Assembly (NCBI RefSeq): GCF_025370775.1
Contig: NZ_JAMXEX010000016.1
Coordinates: forward strand, 56,205-120,204
Length of the DNA stretch: 64,000 nt
From: Ancylothrix sp. D3o
GTDB lineage: Bacteria > Cyanobacteriota > Cyanobacteriia > Cyanobacteriales > Oscillatoriaceae
Direction of reading: 5' to 3'
Under the pieces are notes generated by a model. The model did not search any database. It saw nothing but the letters and a program-made list of their open reading frames with translations, and was not told where the DNA came from. Both the position numbers and the translations under genes were made by a program. Below are positions 34,644 through 43,316 of the stretch, piece after piece; the first letter of the stretch is position 1; each line of letters starts with the position of its first letter.

Positions 34644-35228
34644 TTAAGCCGAACTACTACTCTCTCCCTTAATAACCGCAGCCCCAATTAAATGAGCTAA
34701 ACGTAAAGCCTCCGGCACCTTTCCACAAGCAGTTAAACGCGGCAAAACCGCCGCAATAACTTCGGGAGACTCCCCACAAACCTGAAAAAAATAAGGCGGA
34801 TAAGCATAAATTTTCCCTGCACGGCTTAATATTTCCAGACGCTTTTCTAACATTGGAAGCCGGCTCATAGCTTGCTCAATTTTTGTCAGATTTGGTAGCC
34901 GGCGCATCACCGCCACACAAGGTAGATTTAACCGTAAAGATAACTCCTGTAAATCAATAATATTAAACCCTCCAAAACCAATCCCATCAATTAAAATTAA
35001 ATGCAATTGCCGAAGAAATTTCTTACCAATTAATAACTCACAAATTTTATGCGTTGCATCCCAACCATCCGGCTCAACTTCTCCCCAAACCATCCCCTCA
35101 AACCGCGTTCCAGCACACACAATACCCGCAATATTCACCGCCTCACCGCTACCCCGAATAAAAGGCGCATCATCAAAACCAATCACTCTAATTTCCCGAT
35201 TTAAACGCAGTAAATCTGTTAGTTTCAT
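34644..35228 (-). CDS. DUF99 (endonuclease V-like) protein
   Basis: The 194-residue protein matches DUF99: REIRVIGFDDAPF, NIAGIVCAGTRFEGMVWGEVEPDGWDAT, LHLILIDGIGFGGFNIIDLQEL, LPCVAVMRRLPNLTKIEQAM. DUF99 has the endonuclease V/RNase H-like fold and is common in archaea and present in cyanobacteria. The DD and DG pairs could bind metal. The activity is not known. It is flanked by a DUF350 gene ending toward it and a divergent MATE gene 60 bases away. Confidence 0.85.
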   Translation of the reverse strand: MKLTDLLRLNREIRVIGFDDAPFIRGSGEAVNIAGIVCAGTRFEGMVWGEVEPDGWDATHKICELLIGKKFLRQLHLILIDGIGFGGFNIIDLQELSLRLNLPCVAVMRRLPNLTKIEQAMSRLPMLEKRLEILSRAGKIYAYPPYFFQVCGESPEVIAAVLPRLTACGKVPEALRLAHLIGAAVIKGESSSSA

Positions 35229-35288
35229 AGTAAAATATATAAAGTCAATTTAAACAAATAGTTGTGATCACCACAACATCTCCCTGCA

Positions 35289-36641
35289 ATGTCAAAAATT
35301 TTAACAGAAGCAAAAGCCTGTTTGCGCCTAGCAATACCCCTCGCCGCCGCGCAACTTGCTCAAGCCGCCACTAATTTTGCCGACACAGTAATGATGGGGT
35401 TACTTGGTAGCACAACTATCGCTGGTGGAGGTTTAGGATCTGTTATATATTCTACTCTGGTTTTAATCATCACCGGCATTGTTTCTTCCACAAGCATTTT
35501 TGCCGCTGTCGCCTTTGGGATGGGTGATAAAGATCGCATTCGACGCATTACTAATCAAGGACTTTTGTTAGCTATTTTTATCTCTTTTCCTTTGATGATA
35601 TTAATTGCTAATTTTGGTAAAGTTTTAGGTTTATTGGGCCAAAATCCAGATAATATCCGTTTAGCAGAAGATTATCTCTCTCCCATTATGTGGGGCTTTC
35701 CTGCTAGTATTGGCTTGGCAGTATTAAGAAGTATTTTATCTTCTTTAAACCATGCCAAAATCATTACTTTTATTGTGGTTACAGGAGTAGTTTTTAATAT
35801 TTGTGGAAATTATATCTTGATGTTTGGAAAGTTGGGTTTTCCTGCCCTTGGTTTAGCCGGCATTGCGTGGGCAAGTACCTTAACTTATTGGTTAATGTTG
35901 TTTGCTGCTATTTTTTATATGCTCTCTCAATCGGAATTAAAATCTTACCACTTTTTTAAAAAAATCTCCCACATTGAAATCCCAATCTTAGGCGATTTAA
36001 TCCACACCGGCTTGCCAATTGGTGGACTATTTGCATTTGAAGCTGGACTATTTGCAACCACTGCTTTTTTAATGGGATATTTAGGCACAATTCCCCTCGC
36101 TGCTCATCACATTGCCCTACAAACCGGCGCCATGACATTTATGGTGCCGGTGGGTATTTCCCTCGCTACAACTGTTAGAGTCGGGCAAATGATCGGACAA
36201 AATGACCCAAAAGCTGCTAGATTAGCTGGCTTTGTTCCGATTGCCATAGGCGCTATTTTTATGACAGCAATGGGTTTAATTTTTTGGCTATTTCCTAAAC
36301 AAATTGTATCTCTATATTTGGATATTAAAAAACCTGAAAACTATGCCGTTGTCAACTATGCCATTTCTTTATTAGGCATCGCCGCTATGTTTCAAATATT
36401 TGATGGCATTCAAGTCATTGCCGGCGGTGCTTTGCGAGGCTTAAAAGATACAAAAATTCCCATGTTTGTTGGCATCTTTTCCTACTGGGGAGTTGGATTT
36501 GTCACCGGCTGCATTTTGTGTTTTTATTTCAAATGGGGAGGGGTAGGTTTATGGGCCGGTTTAGCCCTCGGACTTGCCGTTACCGCCGCAATTTTAACAT
36601 GGCGTTTCACCCATCTTATCAACCGATTTTTACTCTCCTAA
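35289..36641 (+). CDS. MATE family efflux transporter
   Basis: The 450-residue protein has twelve predicted membrane helices and the MATE pattern: ACLRLAIPLAAAQLAQAATNFADTVMMGLLGS, SIVYSTLVLIITG-like helices, PVGISLATTVRVGQMIGQNDPKAA, and RGLKDTKIPMFVGIFSYWGVGFVTGCILCF. MATE pumps export cationic drugs or metabolites with Na+ or H+. NorM-like bacterial members are the closest group. The substrate is unknown. Confidence 0.93.
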   Translation: MSKILTEAKACLRLAIPLAAAQLAQAATNFADTVMMGLLGSTTIAGGGLGSVIYSTLVLIITGIVSSTSIFAAVAFGMGDKDRIRRITNQGLLLAIFISFPLMILIANFGKVLGLLGQNPDNIRLAEDYLSPIMWGFPASIGLAVLRSILSSLNHAKIITFIVVTGVVFNICGNYILMFGKLGFPALGLAGIAWASTLTYWLMLFAAIFYMLSQSELKSYHFFKKISHIEIPILGDLIHTGLPIGGLFAFEAGLFATTAFLMGYLGTIPLAAHHIALQTGAMTFMVPVGISLATTVRVGQMIGQNDPKAARLAGFVPIAIGAIFMTAMGLIFWLFPKQIVSLYLDIKKPENYAVVNYAISLLGIAAMFQIFDGIQVIAGGALRGLKDTKIPMFVGIFSYWGVGFVTGCILCFYFKWGGVGLWAGLALGLAVTAAILTWRFTHLINRFLLS

Positions 36642-36695
36642 CTTTCCCCCCCTTCCTCCAAAACCCCCTATTTCCAAACAGACAACCCATCCTAT

Positions 36696-38891
36696 TTATC
36701 TGCGTTTATCTGCGTTCATCTGCGGTTCAAAAATCCCCCCATACCGCTCAAAAACAACCACCGGCATATCACTAACCCTCCCCAAATAATTCGACGCAAA
36801 AAGCGTAATATACTCCCCCATAGACCAATTTAAAGGAGTCATAGATTTAGTAGGAGTTCCTGGCACAAAACCGGCCGGTGAATTCAAATCCCCAACTTGC
36901 TCAGGAATCATCAAAGACTCATTCGCAAAACCCCGCATTGTCGCCAAATAACTATCAGCCTTTCCCCCCCTAGCCACCTCAAAATGACCCCTTTCCCCAG
37001 TAAAAATAGGCCATAATCTCCCCACACCAGCCCCCGTATAATCATCCCCATTTTCTCTTTCCCCATAACCATCATGGTTATAACGAAACCACCCCTCTCC
37101 TTTCCCAGGAATCGTTTGTTTAATAGTAGAATCCACTACCTCCAAAGACGCTAAAATAGCCGGATTATCCCAACGTTTAACCCCATGCCGCACCAACTCC
37201 AAAAAACTCATATCCACAATCAAACGCTCATCATAAAAACCGCCACCATTTTTAATAAGTAAAACCTCCCCATCATTCGGGTTCCCATTTCCATCAATGC
37301 GCTCAAAATATCTGCCATTCCCCAGACTACCCGAAGTCGTAAAAGTCCAATCTTCCACCTTTGATTGCCAAAAATCAGCCGTTTTTAAATAACGTTCTTG
37401 ACTTTCAAAATCCCCATTAGTTTTAGCAATATCCGCCGCACAAACCAAACCGGCAATTTCCGCCGCAATAGTAGCCGGAGAATAACCGCCATTTTCTTCC
37501 CAACGTTCTTGACTCGTAACCGGCCCATATTTGATAATATAATCGGCTGCCGGTTGGATATTTTTACGATAAGTCTCAGCATCATTTCGCCCTAATTTCC
37601 AAGCCAAAATAATCGGAAAAGCCGTTTCATCCATCTGCACCCCATTCCAATAAGGAGTACCATCAACCCAGGCATTTTGCGTAAAATGTCCGTCGTTTTG
37701 TTGACCTTTTTTCAACAACCAATCTAAAGCAAAATTTGCCGTCTCTTTATCCCCAGCCACCATTAAAGCACTAGCAAATTTATATAAATCTCGCGGCCAA
37801 ATTAAATGATATCCTCCCGAATTTGTCACCCCCAAAGCAGTACAAATTCCCCCATTAGAATTGCCCCAAGGATTACCCAAACCTGCTACCATTGCCCCAG
37901 AATCTTTATCCTGAGAAGCTTTTAATGTCATCGCCGCCACATAATATTGCTCGTCCGCCGTGCCACCAAAATTATTAAGCCGATTTGTATAATTTTCCCA
38001 TTCTTGATTATAGGTTGTCAAAACTTTTTTTAAATCTTCTTTTAAAGTTTTGCTGGCATTTTTTTCAGCCTCTTTTGCACTCTCCCCAAGCCCCAAAACC
38101 AAGTTAAATGTTATCGATTTCTGTTTGGCATAAGCACTCAAATCTAACATCGCCATTTGAGCAATATTGCCATTACTTGCTTTCTCAAACGTCCAATCCA
38201 TTTTAAAATCAGACGTAGCTTTTAAATCTTGCCAGCCATCGCTTTTTGCCACAAAACCAGATGACTTTTTTGTAAAAGGCAGAGAACTTGTTAAAGCGGA
38301 AGTATGAGCAGTTTTTTCATTGGTAGCAAAGAGGAAGTTTTGGCGATGGTAGCCGGTGGTATTGCGGCCTTGATTAGAAATCGCTGGATGATATAAAGTG
38401 TAGAGGTTAAAATCGCCTACAGTTCCGCGCAAAGCAGTAAAAGTAACTTGCTGAATAAGAGTGTTACGGTTGGGATCTGTAAAGATAGTTTTGTGAATTT
38501 TATATTGTTGATTTTTGGCAGTATTGCTAATTTCCCAAGCCAGAGAATGAGGGTTATTTAAAAGCACTTCACTGGTGGTATCTTGTTTTTCTTCATCTAC
38601 CCAAGTTTTGGCAGTATCGCCGATTAAAAATTGCCAATCAACGGTGGCGGGAGTATCAACGGCGGGGTAAAAAATTTGAGTTAAAATGCCAGAAGTGCCG
38701 GTGAACCACACTTTAGAATTGCGATTTTCAGCAGTTCCTAAAAACGTTAAGGTAGAAGGCGACCAATTTGGACAATTTCCGGGTGATCCAAACGCTTGCG
38801 GGGTGTTGAAAGCGTGAGTAAATGTGATGTTGCCAACGACCACAACCAAAATTAATAAAATCGCAATAAAACTACCATAAAATTTCTTCAT
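36696..38891 (-). CDS. Glycoside hydrolase family 15 glucoamylase/glucodextranase, exported
   Basis: I start at ATG 38891, giving a clean signal peptide (MKKFYGSFIAILLILVVVVGNITFTHAFN), so the enzyme is exported. The N-terminal half is the glucodextranase-like beta domain (GNCPNWSPSTLTFLGTAENRNSKVWFTGT). The C-terminal (alpha/alpha)6 barrel has LIWPRDLYKFASALMVAGD, QNAWVDGTPYWNGVQMDETAFPIILAWKLG (substrate site and general acid region) and PLNWSMGEYI. It releases glucose from alpha-glucans. The last ten codons (EPQMNADKRR) are encoded by a copy of the dispersed CGCAGAT repeat, which has replaced or extended the native C terminus. Confidence 0.92.
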   Translation of the reverse strand: MKKFYGSFIAILLILVVVVGNITFTHAFNTPQAFGSPGNCPNWSPSTLTFLGTAENRNSKVWFTGTSGILTQIFYPAVDTPATVDWQFLIGDTAKTWVDEEKQDTTSEVLLNNPHSLAWEISNTAKNQQYKIHKTIFTDPNRNTLIQQVTFTALRGTVGDFNLYTLYHPAISNQGRNTTGYHRQNFLFATNEKTAHTSALTSSLPFTKKSSGFVAKSDGWQDLKATSDFKMDWTFEKASNGNIAQMAMLDLSAYAKQKSITFNLVLGLGESAKEAEKNASKTLKEDLKKVLTTYNQEWENYTNRLNNFGGTADEQYYVAAMTLKASQDKDSGAMVAGLGNPWGNSNGGICTALGVTNSGGYHLIWPRDLYKFASALMVAGDKETANFALDWLLKKGQQNDGHFTQNAWVDGTPYWNGVQMDETAFPIILAWKLGRNDAETYRKNIQPAADYIIKYGPVTSQERWEENGGYSPATIAAEIAGLVCAADIAKTNGDFESQERYLKTADFWQSKVEDWTFTTSGSLGNGRYFERIDGNGNPNDGEVLLIKNGGGFYDERLIVDMSFLELVRHGVKRWDNPAILASLEVVDSTIKQTIPGKGEGWFRYNHDGYGERENGDDYTGAGVGRLWPIFTGERGHFEVARGGKADSYLATMRGFANESLMIPEQVGDLNSPAGFVPGTPTKSMTPLNWSMGEYITLFASNYLGRVSDMPVVVFERYGGIFEPQMNADKRR
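36698..36727. repeat. dispersed CGCAGAT repeat, copy 2, inside the GH15 C terminus
   Basis: ATCTGCGTTTATCTGCGTTC followed by ATCTGCGGTT is the reverse complement of AACCGCAGATGAACGCAGAT plus AAACGCAGAT. It has three ATCTGCG units 10 bases apart and lies within the coding frame of the GH15 gene, supplying its final residues and stop. Confidence 0.9.
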
Positions 38892-38909
38892 TTTTTTAAG
38901 CTTATTTAG

Positions 38910-38926
38910 GGTGGGCATAGCCCACC
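38910..38926. repeat. GGTGGGC palindrome, copy 1
   Basis: GGTGGGC-ATA-GCCCACC between gcvT and the GH15 gene. A longer relative is at 51951-51980 and a similar hairpin lies after bioB. It has no T-run on the gcvT side. Confidence 0.6.
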
Positions 38927-38941
38927 ATTGGCAATCTTTAA

Positions 38942-40117
38942 TTACTTAGACAACCGGCTCGTTGAACGATAAAACGGCTTTTTAACAACCACCGCCGGAT
39001 AACTTTTTCCCCGAATTTCTATCTGCAATTCCTGCCCAACTGTTGACAACTCACTCGCCACCAAAGCCAAAGCAATTGGATAGCCTAAAAACGGTGCCGG
39101 TGCCCCACTCGTCACCACTCCTACTTGCTTACCTTCATATAGCACCGGATACCCGTGTCGGGCAATATTCCGCCCCTGCATTTGCAAACCAACCAGCCTT
39201 TTTTTCACCCCTTCTTGCTTTTGTTTTTCCAACACCGGCCTGCCAATAAAATCCCCCTTACTTTCCAAATGCACCACCCAATTTAACCCCGCTTCCAAAG
39301 GCGTTGTATGGGCATCAATATCTTGCCCATAAAGCCCCATTGCTGCTTCTAAACGCAGGGTATCTCTCGCACCCAAACCACAAGGAATTACCCCTGCTTC
39401 AATCAAAAATTCCCATAATTTTATCCCTATTTCTGGGTCTACCATTACCTCAAATCCATCCTCGCCGGTGTAGCCGGTTCTTGCCAGAAACCCGACACCC
39501 CCCAACACCTCACTTTCCAAATGTCCAAACGCCTTTACCACACTCAAATCAGCCTTAACAAACGGCTGTATATATTCCACCGCTTTCGGCCCCTGAATGG
39601 CAATTAAAACCTTATCTTTCGAGACATCTTGCATCAAAACCGGCTCTGGATTTTCGCCATTTACTGCTTCTAAATGCGTCAAAATCCAGGCTTTATCCTG
39701 TGATTTAGTCGCCGCATTAACAATCATTACTCCCGCATGAATCCCACCATCATCACAGCCTTGATAATAAAAAATAATGTCGTCTAAAATCCCCCCTTGT
39801 CCATTTAATAAAACTGTATATTGTGCCTGACCGGCCTGCAACCGGCTTAAATCTGATGGCACCAATTCTTGCAATTTTTCAATCAAATTTTTACCGCGAA
39901 AGAGAAATTTTCCCATGTGAGAAATATCAAAAATCCCCGCATTGGTTCTGACTGCTTGGTGTTCTTGATTAATACCGGCAAACTGTACCGGCATGGAGTA
40001 GCCCGAAAAATCTGTCATCCGAGGTTTGAGTTTTTGGATCGTCTCATACAACGGAGTCTGCAAAAGTGCCGGGGCGGTTGGCAAATTCTGGGTTTCGCTT
40101 GCTTCTATGTTAGCCAC
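38942..40117 (-). CDS. gcvT: Glycine cleavage T-protein (aminomethyltransferase)
   Basis: The 391-residue protein is GcvT: RMTDFSGYSMPVQFAGINQEHQAVRTNAGIFDISHMGKF, then LQAGQAQYTVLLNGQGGILDDIIFY, LARTGYTGEDGFEV, and AMGLYGQDIDAHTTPLEAGLNWVV. The catalytic Asp is in ISHMGK/GILDDI. It moves the aminomethyl carbon of glycine to tetrahydrofolate, which is important for photorespiration in cyanobacteria. The 25 extra N-terminal residues (MANIEASETQNLPTAPALLQ) are unusual but the ATG is the first. gcvH and gcvP are not in the window. Confidence 0.96.
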   Translation of the reverse strand: MANIEASETQNLPTAPALLQTPLYETIQKLKPRMTDFSGYSMPVQFAGINQEHQAVRTNAGIFDISHMGKFLFRGKNLIEKLQELVPSDLSRLQAGQAQYTVLLNGQGGILDDIIFYYQGCDDGGIHAGVMIVNAATKSQDKAWILTHLEAVNGENPEPVLMQDVSKDKVLIAIQGPKAVEYIQPFVKADLSVVKAFGHLESEVLGGVGFLARTGYTGEDGFEVMVDPEIGIKLWEFLIEAGVIPCGLGARDTLRLEAAMGLYGQDIDAHTTPLEAGLNWVVHLESKGDFIGRPVLEKQKQEGVKKRLVGLQMQGRNIARHGYPVLYEGKQVGVVTSGAPAPFLGYPIALALVASELSTVGQELQIEIRGKSYPAVVVKKPFYRSTSRLSK

Positions 40118-40461
40118 AAATAATTTTTCTATTTACTAAAATCTGTTTCTATTTTAAGTGACAACTGCCAAAAGAAAGAAAATCTTAAGTTTTCCATCTC
40201 CCCAATTATGCTTTTTTGAGTATTATTACTTATGCCTTGTTTTTAGTAAAGATTGTTATCAATTGCTTTGTGTTCACTCTCGTTTCTGCTAGTATTTATT
40301 AATGAAAGGCTGCATTACATTACAGTTGGTGTACTGTCTCACCCAACTATTACCAGCCTCGGCAAATCGTAGGGGAAGAGCAATTTAACCGGCTTCTCAA
40401 AACTCCCCCAACCCTTAAACCAAACTTATTAAAACCCTTTGATTGCAAAAACTAAAAAACC
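40118..40461. other. 344-bp gap without a gene
   Basis: Between gcvT (leftward) and a small rightward gene the sequence is A/T-rich and has no frame I can support. It must hold two divergent promoters. I see no clear hairpin or repeat apart from short GTTGGTG/CACCCAAC-like arms near 40326-40346. Confidence 0.5.
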
Positions 40462-40785
40462 ATGAATATAAATCATTACTGTGACGAGTGGATTCAAGAA
40501 TGGTGCGAAGAAAACGGCTGGACTGACTGGTTTAGAGAACGTTACAGCAATTATTGGGCTTTTCCCCCCGGCGCCGTCATGCCCGAACCGATCCCTACAA
40601 AAACCCTGCGCTGGATTAAAGCTCGAAAAGGCTTGAGTCGCCATGAAAAATTCTGGTCAGCCTCCGCCTTTGTTGCCACCGCTGCCGGTGCTGTTTTAAG
40701 TTATCTCCTTCACTCTCCTATGCCCCTCGTCTTTGCTTTTGCTTTTGATGCGGTTGCTGTAGCCTTGCTAGAAGAAGATGAATAA
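40462..40785 (+). CDS. Conserved cyanobacterial small membrane protein
   Basis: The 107-residue protein begins MNINHYCDEWIQEWCEENGWTDWF, rich in Trp and acidic residues, then has a cytoplasmic linker (PEPIPTKTLRWIKARKGLSRHEKFW) and two short hydrophobic segments (SAFVATAAGAVLSYLL and PLVFAFAFDAVAVALL) before LEEDE. I have seen this pattern in other cyanobacterial genomes without a known function. The start codon follows AAACC-type sequence with no strong ribosome site. No domain name can be given. Confidence 0.7.
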   Translation: MNINHYCDEWIQEWCEENGWTDWFRERYSNYWAFPPGAVMPEPIPTKTLRWIKARKGLSRHEKFWSASAFVATAAGAVLSYLLHSPMPLVFAFAFDAVAVALLEEDE

Positions 40786-40968
40786 AATGCCGGCAAATTT
40801 ATGGTTCATTGTTGAGGGCCGGTGAGCGGTGAACCATTTAAAACATCATTGCTGATCCTGATTGATTATTAAATGCCGTTTCACCCAGCTTAGAAAAACG
40901 CCAAAACCAAGCAAAATCAAGTTTAATTTGAAATTGAATCCTGAATATAAAATTCAAAATTGTTATAG

Positions 40969-41041
40969 TGGAGCTAAGCGGATTCGAACCGCTGACCCCC
41001 TCAATGCCATTGAGGTGCTCTACCAACTGAGCTATAACCCC
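40969..41041 (-). tRNA. tRNA-Ala (GGC anticodon)
   Basis: Read on the minus strand, GGGGTTATAGCTCAGTTGGT starts a full cloverleaf: acceptor GGGGTTA/TAGCTCC with two wobble pairs, anticodon stem CCTCA/TGAGG with loop ATGGCAT (anticodon GGC), and T-arm GGTTCGAATCC. The discriminator base is A, as usual for alanine. The 73-base gene does not encode CCA. Confidence 0.97.
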
Positions 41042-41171
41042 TTGCGGTGTGCTTAATCATATTGTCACAACTTCCTCAAAGATGTCAAGCGTTTTTGCAA
41101 ATTTTTTTTGTAATTTCTTGAAATACTGATCCTGGTTAGTTTTGGAGCAGTTACAGCGCCGGTTGAATTGT

Positions 41172-41459
41172 TTAAGGATGGGTTGTCGGCACCTCGGTAA
41201 AAAACGGCGCATCCGTCTGGTAAACCCAGCTAAGATATTCCACCTCAGCCGAATCTTGAAGATAGGATTGCTGAGTCAGTTCGGTAACATAACCCACATA
41301 ACCCCCCATCAAAAAATAAACCGCTACCATAGCCGCCGCCGCAGATGCCACCAGAGTACCGGCCAGCATCAAGGCAAACTCCCGATGTTGCACGGCTTCC
41401 TGCATCAGGTGCAGCGACCAAGCCACCAAACCAATAACAATAACAAGTATTATGAACAT
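41172..41459 (-). CDS. Conserved small membrane protein
   Basis: I start at ATG 41459 (95 residues) after AAAGAG, not at the longer frame. It has two membrane helices (FIILVIVIGLVAWSLHLM and FALMLAGTLVASAAAAMVAVYFL), a conserved-looking loop QEAVQHRE between them, and a soluble tail GYVGYVTELTQQSYLQDSAEVEYLSW. I think it is a cyanobacterial conserved family but recognise no named domain. It sits between the tRNA and hisF as a single gene. Confidence 0.65.
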   Translation of the reverse strand: MFIILVIVIGLVAWSLHLMQEAVQHREFALMLAGTLVASAAAAMVAVYFLMGGYVGYVTELTQQSYLQDSAEVEYLSWVYQTDAPFFTEVPTTHP

Positions 41460-41712
41460 CTCTTTACATAATTTAACTATTGTTATCTTGACATATCGTA
41501 GGGGTTGTATCAACACTCTTGGGTAATGAAAACCCTTAAGCGTTTGTTAAGAAATTATTACAAAGGGCAAGCGGACGGGGGGATATTGTGTGGTTTTCCC
41601 TATGGCTATTGCCCCTGAGCAGCCTACTATGGGGCAACCCCAGGGGAATTGGCCCGACAACATCATCCCCCAGATGTGTAAGGCCAAATAATCAGCTTGT
41701 GGGCCGCTGTTT

Positions 41713-42483
41713 TTAGGCGCGCCGCACCGGCATTTTTTGCTCGCTCAAATAATCCTTAATTTCTCCCACCGTCAACTGACCGTAGTGCAGCAAAGAAGCC
41801 AGCAGAGCCGCCTCAGCCTTTCCCTCACTCAACGCCTCATAAATATGATGACAATTGCCGGCCCCCCCAGAAGCAATCACCGGCACCTCCACAGCCTGAG
41901 CAATTGCACGAGTTAGCTCAAGGTCATAACCGGCCTGAGTTCCATCAGCATCCATACTCGTCACCAGCAACTCGCCTGCACCCCGCTTTACCACCTCAGA
42001 AGCCCAAGCCAGCGCATCAATGCCCGTGTTTTCTCGACCCCCGCGCACATAAACATCCCACCCCGGATTAGTTGGGTCTGTCCGCCGGCGAGCATCAATC
42101 GCCACCACAATGCACTGATTGCCGAAACGTTCGCTGGCCCGGTTAATAAAATCTGGTTCCCGCACCGCCGCCGAATTGATACTTACCTTATCGGCACCGG
42201 CTCTTAACAATTTTTTAATTGTTTCTAAGTTTTGAATACCGCCACCCACCGTCAGCGGAATAAACACCTGCTCTGCTGTCCGGTAAACCACATCAAAAAT
42301 AATATCGCGGTCTTCGTGAGTGGCCGTAATATCCAAAAAAACCAACTCATCGGCGCCGGCCTTATTATAAACCTGCGCCAACTCCACCGGATCGCCGGCA
42401 TCGCGCAGATTAACAAAATTTACCCCCTTCACAACCCGACCGGCCTTGACATCCAAACAAGGCAAAATTCTTTTCGCCAGCAT
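41713..42483 (-). CDS. hisF: Imidazole glycerol-phosphate synthase cyclase subunit
   Basis: The 256-residue (beta/alpha)8 barrel begins [23 protein letters not shown], with catalytic Asp11. The second catalytic Asp is in [33 protein letters not shown] and a C-terminal [18 protein letters not shown] complete the family pattern. With HisH (not in the window) it makes imidazole-glycerol phosphate and AICAR in histidine synthesis. It is a single gene here, as is usual for dispersed cyanobacterial his genes. Confidence 0.98.
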   Translation of the reverse strand: MLAKRILPCLDVKAGRVVKGVNFVNLRDAGDPVELAQVYNKAGADELVFLDITATHEDRDIIFDVVYRTAEQVFIPLTVGGGIQNLETIKKLLRAGADKVSINSAAVREPDFINRASERFGNQCIVVAIDARRRTDPTNPGWDVYVRGGRENTGIDALAWASEVVKRGAGELLVTSMDADGTQAGYDLELTRAIAQAVEVPVIASGGAGNCHHIYEALSEGKAEAALLASLLHYGQLTVGEIKDYLSEQKMPVRRA

Positions 42484-42604
42484 AAATTTTTACCAACACC
42501 TGAAACAACATAAAGCGCTTGCGTGCCAAAGATTTTACTACATGGTGACCACTTAAATATTTTGAAAAAGACATTTTATAAATTAACTCATTTTGTTGTG
42601 ATCA

Positions 42605-42760
42605 TCACTCCAGAAAAGCTGAGCCAAAGGCAGGATAACGGCCAATTAAATCGCTCAATTTCCGCTCCAAATTAGGGAAAATAACCGTTTCAAAATCAAC
42701 AAAAATAACTGCCTTATCCTGAGACGCAGGGCTTGAATTTTCACACTTAATTGTGGGCAA
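42605..42760 (-). CDS. Possible 51-residue ORF or gene remnant
   Basis: In the 347-base gap between hisF and the response regulator, a minus-strand frame from TTG 42760 to TGA 42605 reads PTIKCENSSPASQDKAVIFV then DFETVIFPNLERKLSDLIGR and YPAFGSAFLE. The sequence looks protein-like (amphipathic, balanced), but no family comes to mind and the start is weak. It could be the C terminus of a lost gene. The rest of the gap shows nothing. Confidence 0.3.
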   Translation of the reverse strand: MPTIKCENSSPASQDKAVIFVDFETVIFPNLERKLSDLIGRYPAFGSAFLE

Positions 42761-42830
42761 AAAAAAGAAAGATTAAAAGAGGCTGGCTTGAAAAGCAATC
42801 GGCGGGAGTTAGCACCCTTGGGGATAAAAT

Positions 42831-43316
42831 TTAATGGTGATATGGCTGGTGTCCATCCCCGCTTCCCAATGGGGGTAGTTCGACGACATTAAACCAGTAT
42901 TTGCTGAGGGTGAGCATAACATCCACTAAGGCATCAAAAGTCATGGGTTTGGTAATGAATGAGCTTGCGCCTCCGTCGTAGGCTTGTTTTATGTCTACTT
43001 GGGCGTTGGATGTGGTGAGAACAACGACTGGAATTCGCCGTAAGCTTGGGTCTGCTTTTATTTCGCCAAGAGCTTGTCTGCCATCTTTTTTTGGCATATT
43101 AAGGTCGAGTAAAATAATCGTCGGTCGCGGAGCATTTTCGGGGTTGGCGAATGCGCCCCTTTGGTAAAGATAATCGAGGAGTTCTTCGCCATCTTTTACG
43201 CAGTAAAGCACAGCGGGTAATTTGATTTCTTCCAAGGCTTCGCTGGCAAGTAGCTGATCATCTGGATCGTCATCTGCCATGAGGATGATAATTTTTTTTT
43301 TGTTGGAGAAGTTCAC
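42831..43316 (-). CDS. Response regulator (Rcp1-like, receiver only)
   Basis: The 161-residue protein is a single receiver domain: ILMADDDPDDQLLASEALEE (acidic pocket), IILLDLNMPKKDG (phosphorylated Asp), VVVLTTSN (Thr) and SFITKPMTFDAL (Lys). It has no output domain, as in Rcp1 regulators that pair with phytochrome-type kinases. Its ATG overlaps the upstream kinase's stop by 4 bases, so the two are translated together and almost certainly form a phosphotransfer pair. Confidence 0.93.
   Translation of the reverse strand: MNFSNKKKIIILMADDDPDDQLLASEALEEIKLPAVLYCVKDGEELLDYLYQRGAFANPENAPRPTIILLDLNMPKKDGRQALGEIKADPSLRRIPVVVLTTSNAQVDIKQAYDGGASSFITKPMTFDALVDVMLTLSKYWFNVVELPPLGSGDGHQPYHH

Noticed and set aside
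39043..40123. Plus-strand frames opposite gcvT
   Set aside because: gcvT is unambiguous on the minus strand; these are shadows.
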